Program-made: the position numbers and the translations under genes
Notes under the pieces: generated by a model
Told to the model about the DNA's origin: nothing
Databases searched by the model: none
Seen by the model: the letters and a program-made list of their open reading frames with translations, nothing else
From: JBQKLI01 sp012798975
Lineage (GTDB): Bacteria; Bacillota; Clostridia; Tissierellales; Peptoniphilaceae
Direction of reading: 5' to 3'
NCBI RefSeq assembly: GCF_052116305.1
Contig: NZ_JBQKLI010000003.1
Coordinates: 62,001-126,000 of the forward strand
Length of the DNA stretch: 64,000 nt
Shown: positions 25,030-33,879 of the stretch, one piece after another
Layout: the number at the start of each line of letters is the position of its first letter
Position numbering within the stretch: position 1 is the first letter of the stretch

Positions 25030-25078
25030 ATAAAACAAAAAGTACCGAAGCGATATTGCTCAGTACTTTTTGTTTTAT
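25030..25078. terminator. Second, bidirectional hairpin between converging genes
   Basis: ATAAAACAAAAAGTAC (25030-25045) and GTACTTTTTGTTTTAT (25063-25078) are perfect 16-bp arms. It probably ends the minus-strand acyltransferase gene and backs up the S-layer terminator. Confidence 0.75.
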
Positions 25079-25120
25079 AGAGTTAGAAAATGTAATATTA
25101 AGGTGAAATTCTAAAATGTT

Positions 25121-26194
25121 CTATTTTTTATGTTTCATATATTTTGATAATAAAGCCGTCATCTGATTTCTGGGTTTCCAATAATCAAGTTCGTATAATA
25201 CATAAAAGTCTTTTGTCCAGCGGTATTTCCATGGGTACCGTCCTGCCCCGAAATCAAATTCTAAGATATCATCACGTTCGTAAAGATAATGCAAGAGATC
25301 ATAATAGAGGACAGAATTTGTTCTATACTGTTTGAATGTAGGATTGTAAGCGATATTCCAAGAATAAAGCCTCTTTTTGAACACGAAATTATAGTTGTAG
25401 CATATAATTTCACCGTGGCTATCTCTTAATAAAAACAGAATAACGGGGGATTGTTTTGAGACAAGCTCGATATACTCGTTTCTTAAGGCATCATTATAAA
25501 GGCTCCTTCGAGCAGTTTTATTCTTTTCTTCTTGCAAATACTTTTGTTCCATCCGGTGCAGCTGTGCAATCTGCTCGTAAAGATCGCTGTTTATCGAGTT
25601 ATGTATTTCAAAAGTATAGCCTGTTTCTTTTTTTAGCTTGTTTTTAAAGTTTTTAATATTCTTCGAAAATCCCCTTTTCAAGTCATTGAAATTTTCAAAC
25701 TTATTTAGATATAAAGTGGGTGATTCAACTAGATATTTCAGAAGAGGATTGTATTTTTCGTTCTTTAAAAAATAATGAGCTAAATCACTTTTGCTATCAA
25801 TATAAGAAAGAACCATTCTATCCCATAAGCTGCCTTTTTCTTCTATCGTTTCTACAATTTCTTTAATAAATTTTTGAACATTAGAGAGGATGGAGCGGTC
25901 AAGCAGAAGATTATGATAATCTCCTTGATTTATAAAATGAAGCTCCTGCCATTTAAGAAACAGCTTTTTTCGTTTTAATATATAAAAGGGTCCAATGCCT
26001 GCTATTTTATCATTATGATAGAGGACAATGATAAGGGGAGAGATGTCATCGTCTTTTTCATAAACTTTGAGCCATGATTTTGTAAAGGAAAAAGAGTTAT
26101 AGACGAGTGCATCCGGATCTTGTTGTTCCAATCGAATCCAGTCTTCTTCTAGTGTTAAAAATTCATCGTAACTTGTTATTATTTTTTTATCCAT
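25121..26194 (-). CDS. BioF2-like (FemAB/GNAT-fold) acyltransferase
   Basis: A 357-residue cytosolic protein of the double-GNAT type (acetyltransferase-6/BioF2-like family), members of which are common in polysaccharide and cell-envelope clusters. Seen: N-terminal YDEFLTLEEDWIRLEQQ and FTKSWLKVYE, LIIVLYHNDKIAGIGPFY, a central basic helix (FKNKLKKETGYTFEIH), and C-terminal VLYYDLLHYLYERDDILEFDFGAGRYPWKYRW, which resembles the conserved FDFG end of the family. The ATG at 26194 has a perfect AGGAGGAG site. The next gene in the cluster is divergent. Substrate unknown; a surface-glycan substrate is suggested by context only. Confidence 0.8.
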   Translation of the reverse strand: MDKKIITSYDEFLTLEEDWIRLEQQDPDALVYNSFSFTKSWLKVYEKDDDISPLIIVLYHNDKIAGIGPFYILKRKKLFLKWQELHFINQGDYHNLLLDRSILSNVQKFIKEIVETIEEKGSLWDRMVLSYIDSKSDLAHYFLKNEKYNPLLKYLVESPTLYLNKFENFNDLKRGFSKNIKNFKNKLKKETGYTFEIHNSINSDLYEQIAQLHRMEQKYLQEEKNKTARRSLYNDALRNEYIELVSKQSPVILFLLRDSHGEIICYNYNFVFKKRLYSWNIAYNPTFKQYRTNSVLYYDLLHYLYERDDILEFDFGAGRYPWKYRWTKDFYVLYELDYWKPRNQMTALLSKYMKHKK

Positions 26195-26306
26195 GCGTTC
26201 TCCTCCTAAAATGATTATAGCATAAGAGAGATAGGAAGGAATTGGGCTTGATCTATAAATCGAATTCATGTTTAATAAAGGTATAAGAATATAAAAGGAG
26301 AAAGAG

Positions 26307-26915
26307 ATGGAGAGATTTAAGGAAGTGATTCGTTCAGAAGGTTTTAGCGGTGTTATAAAAAGAGGAAAATCTAGAATATATAAAACCTTCTATATTTTAA
26401 AAGCTGAAATAACTACGATGCTGGAGAATACTATAGAAAATGAGAATTTTGTATGCAGAGTAATAGATAAAGCAGAGATAGAAAAAATAGCAGAAGATTA
26501 TCCTGAAGAATTTGATGAAAGAAAAAAGAGTATCTTTTTAAACAGGATCAAGGATCCGCAGCATAGAGGGATCGTTGTTCAGTACAAGAACGATATTTGC
26601 GGTTATTTATGGTCTTCAATAGGATCGTTAGAAGAAGAGGAATCCGGTTACCAGAGGAAACTTCAAAAGAATGAGATGTATTTATATGATCTCTATACCT
26701 TTAAAAAGTATCGCAGACAAGGTGTTGCGGATACGGCTTTTCATCATGAAATGAGATTTTATAAAAATAGAGGCTATCAATATGCCCTTGACTTAGTGGA
26801 TGAATCCAACAAACCATCGATGTCGGCGATGAATAAAATGGGCTTTTCAAGGATTGGAAAAGTGTATTTCAAAAATTGGAATGGAAAGAAATATAATAAG
26901 GTTGTGGAAAGATGA
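26307..26915 (+). CDS. GNAT-family N-acetyltransferase
   Basis: 202 residues. The GNAT core is in the C-terminal 130: the IVVQYKNDICGYLW strand, MYLYDLYTFKKYRRQGVADTAFHHEM with the RRQGVA acetyl-CoA pyrophosphate loop, then YALDLVDESNKPSMSAMNKMGF and a final YFKNWNGKKYNK. The first 60 residues contain a helical extension. Its stop overlaps the start of the PIG-L gene by 4 bp, so an acetyltransferase and a deacetylase are translationally coupled. Confidence 0.87.
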   Translation: MERFKEVIRSEGFSGVIKRGKSRIYKTFYILKAEITTMLENTIENENFVCRVIDKAEIEKIAEDYPEEFDERKKSIFLNRIKDPQHRGIVVQYKNDICGYLWSSIGSLEEEESGYQRKLQKNEMYLYDLYTFKKYRRQGVADTAFHHEMRFYKNRGYQYALDLVDESNKPSMSAMNKMGFSRIGKVYFKNWNGKKYNKVVER

Positions 26916-27733
26916 AAGAACAATTAGCGCGAGTTTTAAGAGGACCTATTCGTCTATATAATGAAAGATTGATCCATAAATTATACAATAAAAAATTTTC
27001 CCTTAAACCCATTGCAGAAAAAGAAAAGAACTTGGTCCTTGTGCCCCATGTAGATGATGAAACGATAGGTATGGGTGCCTATCTGTTAAAGAGTTCTAAG
27101 GAACATATACTCTGCTATAGTACAGACAGCGGAGGAAGTCTTTCGGCTCATAACTACGAAGATACAGTTAAGGAAAGAAGCAGGGAAGCCCTAAGAATTG
27201 CAAAAGAATTAAATATAAAAAGAGTAGAATTTTTAGGTGTTGGAGAGGACCGATTTATAGAAGAAGCTGAATTGAAAAAAGAAAAACTAAAGCAGATAAT
27301 TATAGAGGAACAATTCGATAGAATTTTTACGGTCTCTCCCTATGATGCCCATCCCATCCATCGGCAAACGACAGGTCTTTTGTTGTCCATGATAGATAAT
27401 ATTCCAGAGCATTGCAGGATTGTGTTTTATGAAGTGAGCAATCTCATGCCGGATCATTGGATTAATTCATATGCAGCAATGAATCGGGAACTATTCCTTC
27501 GAAAGAGAAATCTATATTCTTTTTTCCCTTCTCAAGAAAAGACAATGGACTTTGATATATTCCAAAGACTGAATCGTAGAAAAGGAAAAGTTTTAGAAAA
27601 TGGTTCTTATGCAGCGGAGTATTTTAGCGACTTAAGCAAAGAGGAATTTAAAGAACGGATGGAAAGTTTGAGTGAACTAGACCTTCCAAAATATCGTATT
27701 GGCAATCATAGAAGTTTTAGAAAAACAGTATAA
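26912..27733 (+). CDS. PIG-L-family zinc deacetylase
   Basis: 273 residues, an LmbE/PIG-L fold enzyme that removes acetyl groups from GlcNAc-containing substrates. Metal site: VPHVDDETIGMGAYL (PHxDDE) near residues 45-60 and the later SPYDAHPIHRQTTG, which supplies the third ligand. No signal peptide, so it acts inside the cell, probably on a lipid- or nucleotide-linked sugar. Coupled to the preceding GNAT gene by a 4-bp overlap. Confidence 0.88.
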   Translation: MKEQLARVLRGPIRLYNERLIHKLYNKKFSLKPIAEKEKNLVLVPHVDDETIGMGAYLLKSSKEHILCYSTDSGGSLSAHNYEDTVKERSREALRIAKELNIKRVEFLGVGEDRFIEEAELKKEKLKQIIIEEQFDRIFTVSPYDAHPIHRQTTGLLLSMIDNIPEHCRIVFYEVSNLMPDHWINSYAAMNRELFLRKRNLYSFFPSQEKTMDFDIFQRLNRRKGKVLENGSYAAEYFSDLSKEEFKERMESLSELDLPKYRIGNHRSFRKTV

Positions 27734-27748
27734 TCGTGGAGATAGAGT

Positions 27749-27791
27749 AAAAAAGAGTTGAACTGCATCCGCTGCAGTCCAACTCTTTTTT
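27749..27791. terminator. Bidirectional terminator
   Basis: AAAAAGAGTTG...ACTGCA pairs with TGCAGT...CAACTCTTTTT, with T tracts on both sides, between the converging PIG-L and Asp2-like genes. Confidence 0.85.
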
Positions 27792-27833
27792 AGTAGAAGT
27801 TATTTTAATAAAAGGTTTAATTTCAAGATAAGA

Positions 27834-28610
27834 TTATGTATTTTGTTCGATTATTTCTTTGATTTTTTCCGCTGCATAATTCTTATAATATTCTCCCACA
27901 TCTCCATGGTTTGTATAACTTTCTTTATCTAGTTCATAGAATATTCCATACCTGTCCAAAACTTTTGTGAAAGGGAGGATATGATTTTTATAATGGTGGT
28001 CTTCGGTACTGATATGGATATAGAATTTTGTCTGGGAGGAAGGGACAAGGAAATTTGTAATCAGCTGATTCATTTCTTCCTGAGTTGCTTTCCCATGATC
28101 CCCCATAATATAGTCGATATACTCCATTTTTACTTCCTGAAGATAGTCTGCAAGATAAACTTGGGGAGCACCGACAACACTATAGCCGTAGTTGTTTTTC
28201 AGGGCTTGATAGATGGCCGCATAGCCCCCTTTGCTGCTTCCGGCAGTGATAATATGGTCTTTTGATATTCCTCTTTCACAAGCGGTGTTTTTTATTAAAA
28301 AGCTTACAGCCCGGTCTAAGAAGAAGTCTCTCTTTTCTCCTAAGTAATAGGAGCCCTCTACTCCATCCGGTCCGTAATTATCTAAGATAAAGAGTTTATT
28401 TGCCTGAATATCTTGAAAGCTTTTTATATAGTTATACCGGGCTCCTGCTCCTTTTCGCGAAAAACCGGAGAAAGTTACGATGAGATAGGGGCTGTCCTCT
28501 GGGAAAAACATATATTTTAAGGGCTTGTCTTCCAGAGTGAATTTATGTTCATATTTTAATTTTAAAAGTTCTACTTTTGCCATAGAGAAAATTTTCTTTA
28601 TTATTTTCAT
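27834..28610 (-). CDS. Alpha/beta-hydrolase, Asp2/XcbB-CpsF-like
   Basis: 258 residues with an alpha/beta-hydrolase pattern: LIVTFSGFSRKG (oxyanion strand), LFILDNYGPDGVEGSYYLG, the nucleophile elbow TAGSSKGGYAAIY, an acidic residue in FYIHISTEDHHYKNH, and a C-terminal TNHGDVGEYY catalytic His. The GSSKGG elbow and flanking pattern resemble accessory-Sec Asp2 (an O-acetyltransferase for glycosylated adhesins) and capsule XcbB/CpsF proteins. No other accessory-Sec gene is present, so a role in surface polysaccharide or glycoprotein O-acylation is an inference. The ATG at 28610 follows GAGAGGTG. Confidence 0.7.
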   Translation of the reverse strand: MKIIKKIFSMAKVELLKLKYEHKFTLEDKPLKYMFFPEDSPYLIVTFSGFSRKGAGARYNYIKSFQDIQANKLFILDNYGPDGVEGSYYLGEKRDFFLDRAVSFLIKNTACERGISKDHIITAGSSKGGYAAIYQALKNNYGYSVVGAPQVYLADYLQEVKMEYIDYIMGDHGKATQEEMNQLITNFLVPSSQTKFYIHISTEDHHYKNHILPFTKVLDRYGIFYELDKESYTNHGDVGEYYKNYAAEKIKEIIEQNT

Positions 28611-28754
28611 AGGATTCACCTCTCTTAGAATATACTATATTTGAAAGTATTATTGAATAGAAGTGGCATAATGATTATGTTTTAGTAGAAAGAATGAAAG
28701 GAATTCTTTCTTATGATACTATCAAAGTAGAGATTATTTTAGCGGGGTAAAGAG

Positions 28755-30224
28755 ATGGAAAAGAAAAAATACGATTACTATTTATATACAGTAATGGCTG
28801 TAACAGCTGTTATACTTTTTTTTATGATGATGCATGCACAGCCCAGCGGTACGGATTGGTATCGTGTTGGTTTTAGAGATAGAAGTCCATCCGGCTTTCT
28901 CGGGCTTTTAGGGCAGCAGTATCAGAATGTGGACGGGAAAGTGTTGGGGAATCTTTTCTCTTATCTTCTTATGGTACCGGAATGGCTGAGAGATCTTGTT
29001 AAAGCCTTGTTTATCCTAGGAACGATTTTTGTGATTTGGGGAATGTCTAAACGTAAAGATACGATGAGTTTTTTAGCAGTGTTTCTGTTTTTTACAGCCT
29101 TTTCGATACCCCTGCTCTCACAAGTTCTTTTCTGGAATACAGGTTTTTTCTATCAAGTATTTCCGGTTTATTTCTTTCTGATCTACCTTCTATGGATGAA
29201 GATGGGTCAGGGAGATCCAGAAAGAAAAAGAGAAATCCCTCTGGCAGTGTTCTTCTTTTTTTTAGGGATGGCATCTTGTCTTTTCGCCGAGACCCTTACC
29301 TTAGTATTTTTACCCTTAAGTTTTGTGTTTTTGGTGTATGAAAAGAGGGGTACCGGCAAGATATCTATAGAGGCAATATGCTGGAGCGTTGGAACGGTTA
29401 TCGGTACGATTATTCTTTTTTCTTCTCCGGCCACATTTTTAGAAGGGTTGACTGTTTTTGCCAATGAAACCGGGATTGCTTCCGACAATTTTATTGAATA
29501 TTATCACAACTTTAGAGCGGCATCTCCTTTTACTAATTTTTCCGTATTTGTAGTGATTCTTATAGGGATTATCAGCCGCTATCGCAAAAACTACACGAAG
29601 CTGGATCTTCCTATGGCGGTTATTGCTGGGTGCTTCTTCCTCTATGCTCTTTTAACGAAGGTGGTTCCTTTGGAATTCTTTCAGTTAAACAGTATCTATA
29701 GAGGCGGCGACAGCTCCATGATGAAGCTTGATTTTATTGTTCATGCGGTCTTTTGTTTATATCTGATGATTTACGGATTCCACGGGATTGAAAACAGAGA
29801 GAACCGACGAACCTGGTTTTTGGTTTTATCAGGAATCTTTATCAATTTTATGATCAATCTTTTTATCCATTCGCCTTTAGCAAAGGACTACTATCTGATG
29901 ATGATATTTTTTATGATCTTGGCTGTTTTGTCTTTTGATGAAGACATGTTCGGGAAAAAGCAGTTTAACCGGTATCTTATTACTGTGGGATCGGCACTGT
30001 TGATACTTATACTCGCAAGAAGGGCCGTCCCTATGATAGAGAATGAAAATCAGTATAATGTAAATTTATTGCGCATAAAAAATACAATGGATAAGGGCGG
30101 TCTGGAAATACAAGTCAAAAACTATCCTCATCCGGAATTTATTGTAGATCCGGATAATAGGAGAATGATGAATGGGTTTTATTATAATGAACCGGGAGAT
30201 TTAATAATTAAGACAGAAAAGTAG
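28755..30224 (+). CDS. Polytopic membrane protein, GT-C/DUF6056-like
   Basis: A 489-residue membrane protein with about eleven hydrophobic helices. After the first helix there is an extracytoplasmic loop with GTDWYRVGFRDRSPSGF and NVDGKVLGNLFSY. Near 305-330 is PLEFFQLNSIYRGGDSSMMKLDF. The C-terminal 60 residues form a soluble domain (MENENQYNVNLLRIKNTMDKGG). The plan resembles polyprenol-phosphate-sugar-dependent glycosyltransferases or the DUF6056 family, but no catalytic motif can be assigned with certainty. Probably part of the surface-polymer group starting at 25.1 kb. It ends 8 bp before the mscS-like gene. Confidence 0.7.
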   Translation: MEKKKYDYYLYTVMAVTAVILFFMMMHAQPSGTDWYRVGFRDRSPSGFLGLLGQQYQNVDGKVLGNLFSYLLMVPEWLRDLVKALFILGTIFVIWGMSKRKDTMSFLAVFLFFTAFSIPLLSQVLFWNTGFFYQVFPVYFFLIYLLWMKMGQGDPERKREIPLAVFFFFLGMASCLFAETLTLVFLPLSFVFLVYEKRGTGKISIEAICWSVGTVIGTIILFSSPATFLEGLTVFANETGIASDNFIEYYHNFRAASPFTNFSVFVVILIGIISRYRKNYTKLDLPMAVIAGCFFLYALLTKVVPLEFFQLNSIYRGGDSSMMKLDFIVHAVFCLYLMIYGFHGIENRENRRTWFLVLSGIFINFMINLFIHSPLAKDYYLMMIFFMILAVLSFDEDMFGKKQFNRYLITVGSALLILILARRAVPMIENENQYNVNLLRIKNTMDKGGLEIQVKNYPHPEFIVDPDNRRMMNGFYYNEPGDLIIKTEK

Positions 30225-30232
30225 GTATCTGT

Positions 30233-31135
30233 ATGGATGAATACACAAAAATTCAAGAGATGGCGGAAGAAATAAAAAAATTAAGAGAAGAAATTGCTAC
30301 TGAAACTGTACAATTTCAATGGTTTGATCTGTTTAAGCGTGTGGCAGCGGCTATCCTGATTTTTATTATCGGGATGTATATTATACGTTTTTTACGAAAG
30401 CTCTTTCATAATTTTTTAATAAAGAAAAATTCAAGCCATGGGTTCAGACATTTTGCGGATGTCGCCTTTAAAATCGGTCTTTATATTATCCTGCTCACAG
30501 CAATCGCCTCGGTGTTGGGGATTGAAACGGCATCGATTGCTGCTTTAGTTGCATCGATCGGGCTGACGATAGGTTTGGCTCTGCAGGGAAGCTTATCGGA
30601 CTTGGCAAGCGGAATTCTCTTAGTAACCCTGCATCAGATACGGCGGGGAAATTATGTCTATTTGGCAGGCAATAAAGATCAGTTTCTGGAAGTAGATGAA
30701 ATACGTTTATTTTACACCAGCTTTCTCACTGTTACAAAATCAAGACTCTATATCCCGAACTCAAAAGTTCTGAATGAGAAGATAGAAAATCTTTCGGTGA
30801 TTGGAAAGACAAAGGTGGAAGTAGATATCGGGATTAGTTATGCTTCCGATATGAAACAGGCTAAAAAAATTATGGAAAAAATCCTTATGGAAAATGAATA
30901 TACTTTATCCGAGGAGATTGAAATTTTTATAAAGAATTTAGAGGACAGTTCAGTTACGATAACAGGAAGAGCATGGGTGATGCCCCAAGATTATCTTAAG
31001 GCAAAGTTTTCGATTACGGAGAGGATAAAAGAGATCTATGATGAGGAAGGGATTGTTATACCCTATCCTCAGATGGATGTATATCTTCAAAATACAGAGA
31101 GTAAAAGGCAGAGTAAAGGAGCAGAAGAGTTATGA
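30233..31135 (+). CDS. Small-conductance mechanosensitive channel, MscS family
   Basis: A 300-residue channel for osmotic protection. An N-terminal heptad-rich segment (10-25), TM1 (about 35-55), TM2 (about 75-95) and the pore helix TM3 IAALVASIGLTIGLALQGSLSDLASGI (Gly/Ala-packed) are followed by the beta domain (RRGNYVYLAGNKDQFLEVDEI, VTKSRLYIPNSKVLNEKIENLS) and the C-terminal alpha/beta domain. The ribosome site is weak (AGGTATC). Its stop overlaps the panE-like start by 4 bp. Confidence 0.9.
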   Translation: MDEYTKIQEMAEEIKKLREEIATETVQFQWFDLFKRVAAAILIFIIGMYIIRFLRKLFHNFLIKKNSSHGFRHFADVAFKIGLYIILLTAIASVLGIETASIAALVASIGLTIGLALQGSLSDLASGILLVTLHQIRRGNYVYLAGNKDQFLEVDEIRLFYTSFLTVTKSRLYIPNSKVLNEKIENLSVIGKTKVEVDIGISYASDMKQAKKIMEKILMENEYTLSEEIEIFIKNLEDSSVTITGRAWVMPQDYLKAKFSITERIKEIYDEEGIVIPYPQMDVYLQNTESKRQSKGAEEL

Positions 31136-32007
31136 TCACGGGATTAATAGGAGCGGGAGCAGTAGGCAGTTCGCTGCTGTATTTTGGAGCAGAGAAGGGA
31201 CATGCTATTGTCGTGCTGGGAGACCCTGATCGATTGGAAAAATATAAAAAGGGAATCCGGATCAATGGCAGAGATATTGCGGTGCAGGTTCAAGAAAAGA
31301 AGGATCAACCGCTGGATATCCTGTTTCTATCGGTGAAATCAATAGATTTTGAGCAGGCAGTAGAAAACCTTCAGAAGTCCATCGATAAGAGAACGATCAT
31401 TGTATCCTTAATGAACGGAGTGTCTACGGAGACAGAGCTTAGAAAGAGATTCACAAACCCTGTTGTTCATGCAGTGGTACGAGGTTCCTTTAACCGTGGA
31501 AAAGAGGGAACCGTTTTTAAAGAAGATCAAATCAATATCACCATCGGTTCGGAGGGTAAAAATAAAGAAGCCGTAACAAAAGTCGAAGCATTTCTAAAAC
31601 AGATCAGCTATCCTTATATTCTTTCTGAAGATATTATTACAAATATGTGGAGCAAGTTCTGCATCAATGTTTCTGAAAATCTAATCGCTGCTGTGCTGGA
31701 TTTTAATTATGGACAGATGAAGAAGAGAGAGATTCTAGAAGCTGTAAAACTGGTGCAAAGAGAAGTCGTTGAGGTAGGCAGGCACTACGGAGCGAAATTA
31801 TCGGAAGAGAATATATCGGATAATATTAAGGCATTGATAGAAGAGATAGACGAAGGAGTTCCATCCACCCTCCAGGATCTTAGAGCCTGCAGAAAGACAG
31901 AAGTGGATTTGTTTGCAGGAGAAATGATCCGCCTAGGGGAAAAGGCAGGGATCGAAACCCCTTATTCCAAACTTTTGTACTATCTGGTGAAGGGAAAAGA
32001 ACAATAG
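31132..32007 (+). CDS. Ketopantoate reductase-family protein (PanE/ApbA)
   Basis: 291 residues. The N-terminal Rossmann motif GLIGAGAVGS binds NADP. LMNGVSTE and the helical C-terminal domain with NMWSKFCINVSENLIAAV (catalytic Lys) and a final PSTLQDLRACRKTEVD match ketopantoate reductases, which make pantoate for coenzyme A. No panB or panC is nearby, so it may be a paralogue acting on another 2-keto acid. Translationally coupled to the MscS gene by a 4-bp overlap. Confidence 0.85.
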   Translation: MITGLIGAGAVGSSLLYFGAEKGHAIVVLGDPDRLEKYKKGIRINGRDIAVQVQEKKDQPLDILFLSVKSIDFEQAVENLQKSIDKRTIIVSLMNGVSTETELRKRFTNPVVHAVVRGSFNRGKEGTVFKEDQINITIGSEGKNKEAVTKVEAFLKQISYPYILSEDIITNMWSKFCINVSENLIAAVLDFNYGQMKKREILEAVKLVQREVVEVGRHYGAKLSEENISDNIKALIEEIDEGVPSTLQDLRACRKTEVDLFAGEMIRLGEKAGIETPYSKLLYYLVKGKEQ

Positions 32008-32136
32008 AATAAAAGTGTAGATAATGATATCTTGACAGGTTTACTCAGGATAAAGAGTTTGTATAAATACAGGTCTAAGTGTTCTATTTACTTCTTTTCG
32101 AGTTTTCTAGAAGATAAAAAACATGTACTACTAAAG

Positions 32137-32173
32137 AATCCTTGTTTTCGAATTCAAAAACAAGGATTTTTTT
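32137..32173 (+). terminator. Hairpin with T tract, shared with 45193-45230
   Basis: AATCCTTGTTTT and AAAACAAGGATT pair, followed by seven T. The hairpin at 45193-45230 has the same shape with the outer pair changed from T:A to G:C (AAGCCTTGTTTT/AAACAAGGCTT), a compensatory change. It lies about 130 bp after the panE-like stop. Confidence 0.75.
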
Positions 32174-32189
32174 CTTTTCTTATATGTAC

Positions 32190-32262
32190 GCAGATTTTTG
32201 AGGCAAAAGCGAAAAAATTCCCCTCTCCCCTCTAACATACTCCACACTTTTTTAATGTTTCT
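32190..32262. repeat. Intergenic element end, copy D
   Basis: The sequence CCCCTCTCCCCTCTAACATA, then CTCCACACTTTTTT (about 32221-32253), is the right-hand end of the dispersed element. The preceding GCAAAAGCGAAAAAATTC also occurs, in slightly changed form, after the twin hairpin near 45270. Confidence 0.6.
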
Positions 32263-32346
32263 TCTACTCTTTATTTGCATATACAGCCGTTTCTTAGTAT
32301 AATCAGTACAAATTTAGGATTCGTTCAGAAGGAAGGGGCAGGCTAT

Positions 32347-33849
32347 ATGATTAAGGATTTTGATTTTAAAGATTTAGATAATACCTATTCGAATTTTAAG
32401 ACCAAGGATTTAGCAGAACAGCTGGCTGTATTGCAAAGACAGTGCACTTATATGAAAATCCCTGTGATGATTATCGTGGATGGTTTTGAATCTGCAGGAA
32501 AAGGCGCTGTTATTAATGATCTTGTAAGAGAATTAGATACGAAACACTTTATTGTTCATGTGTTTGAAAGCTTAAGATATGAGGATTTGGTAAGACCTTA
32601 TACATGGCGTTTATGGACAAGAATTCCGCCTCGCGGAGATTTTGCTGTATTTGACAGAAGCCATTACCATCAGGTAAAGATGAATGCAGATCAGTCGAAA
32701 GAAGAAATCGATAAACAGTTGGAGCATCTTTTGGATGTAGAAGATACCTTAATGAACGACGGGATGATTATTCTGAAGTTCTTTCTAAATATAAAGGAAG
32801 AAACTCAGACGGAACGCCTTAAGGTGTTGGAAAAAGATGAAGACCGGGATTTTCTAGTGGACGATTTCGACCGAAAAGAAAATAAGAATTTTAAGAAATA
32901 TTTTAAGCATTATGATTATATTCTAGAAGAAACAAATACGTTTAGAGCTCCTTGGCATATTGTTTCAGGGGAGAATATTAAAGAGGCATCGAAATGTGTT
33001 TTAGGTCTTTCTATCAAAGAAATACAAAAAGGCATCGACTATTTATTAGGATTAAAAGAAACGGGAGATATTTTTGTTCGGGATTATCAAAAGAATCCCA
33101 CTCATCTCCAGGAACTTCGTACAGATCTTATGCTTTCAAAGGATAAGTACGATAAAAAAATCGACGAACTTCAAGAAGAAGTCCAGCAGCTGGGGTATCG
33201 GCTGTTTAAGCATAAAATTCCTTCTGTGATAGTCTTTGAAGGAATGGATGCGGCTGGAAAAGGCGGAGCGATTAAAAGGCTTACAAAACCTATCGACCCA
33301 AGAGGTTATCGTGTCAACCCTACGTCAGCACCATCGGAGACAGAAAACAATCGTCATTATTTGTGGAGATTTTATATGAATTTCCCGAAAAAAGGGCGGA
33401 TGACTATATTTGACCGATCTTGGTATGGCCGTGTTATGGTGGAAAGAGTAGAAGGTTTTGCGGATATACAAGAATGGGAACGAGCCTATGATGAGATCAA
33501 TGCGATGGAAAAAGAGCTTGCGGATTTTAATACCTTGGTTGTAAAGTACTTTATTTATATCGATAAAGAGGAGCAGCTGGAACGGTTTAAAAGCCGTCAG
33601 AAAGAGAAACCCTATAAGTTGACTGACGAAGACTGGCGAAATCGTGAAAAATGGGATCAGTATGTAGAAGCGATGAACGAAATGATCGATCGTACGAATA
33701 CAAAGGAAGCTCCATGGGTACTGATTGAAGGAAATGACAAGAAGTATGCCCGTATTAAAATCCTTGAAGATTTTATTCAAAGGGCGGAAGCGATCTGCCA
33801 GAAAAATGAAATAGAAAAAAATGAAAAGGAAAAGAAAGAAAAGAAATAA
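32347..33849 (+). CDS. Double-domain polyphosphate kinase 2 (polyphosphate:AMP phosphotransferase type)
   Basis: 500 residues with two complete PPK2 domains in tandem. Domain 1 (about 10-240): GFESAGKG at 46-53, IPPRGDFAVFDRSHYH lid. Domain 2 (about 270-490): EGMDAAGKGGAIKRL at about 298-312, RLTKPIDPRGYRV and FDRSWYGRVMVERVEGF. Tandem PPK2 proteins such as Acinetobacter PAP form ADP from AMP and polyphosphate, with the second domain catalytic. Domain 1 keeps a Walker-type loop but has Glu-Ser in place of Asp-Ala. The ATG at 32347 follows AAGGAAGGGG; an upstream ATG at 32275 has no ribosome site. Confidence 0.9.
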   Translation: MIKDFDFKDLDNTYSNFKTKDLAEQLAVLQRQCTYMKIPVMIIVDGFESAGKGAVINDLVRELDTKHFIVHVFESLRYEDLVRPYTWRLWTRIPPRGDFAVFDRSHYHQVKMNADQSKEEIDKQLEHLLDVEDTLMNDGMIILKFFLNIKEETQTERLKVLEKDEDRDFLVDDFDRKENKNFKKYFKHYDYILEETNTFRAPWHIVSGENIKEASKCVLGLSIKEIQKGIDYLLGLKETGDIFVRDYQKNPTHLQELRTDLMLSKDKYDKKIDELQEEVQQLGYRLFKHKIPSVIVFEGMDAAGKGGAIKRLTKPIDPRGYRVNPTSAPSETENNRHYLWRFYMNFPKKGRMTIFDRSWYGRVMVERVEGFADIQEWERAYDEINAMEKELADFNTLVVKYFIYIDKEEQLERFKSRQKEKPYKLTDEDWRNREKWDQYVEAMNEMIDRTNTKEAPWVLIEGNDKKYARIKILEDFIQRAEAICQKNEIEKNEKEKKEKK

Positions 33850-33879
33850 CAGGATTTTGTAAAGGAATTCGGAGGCTTG

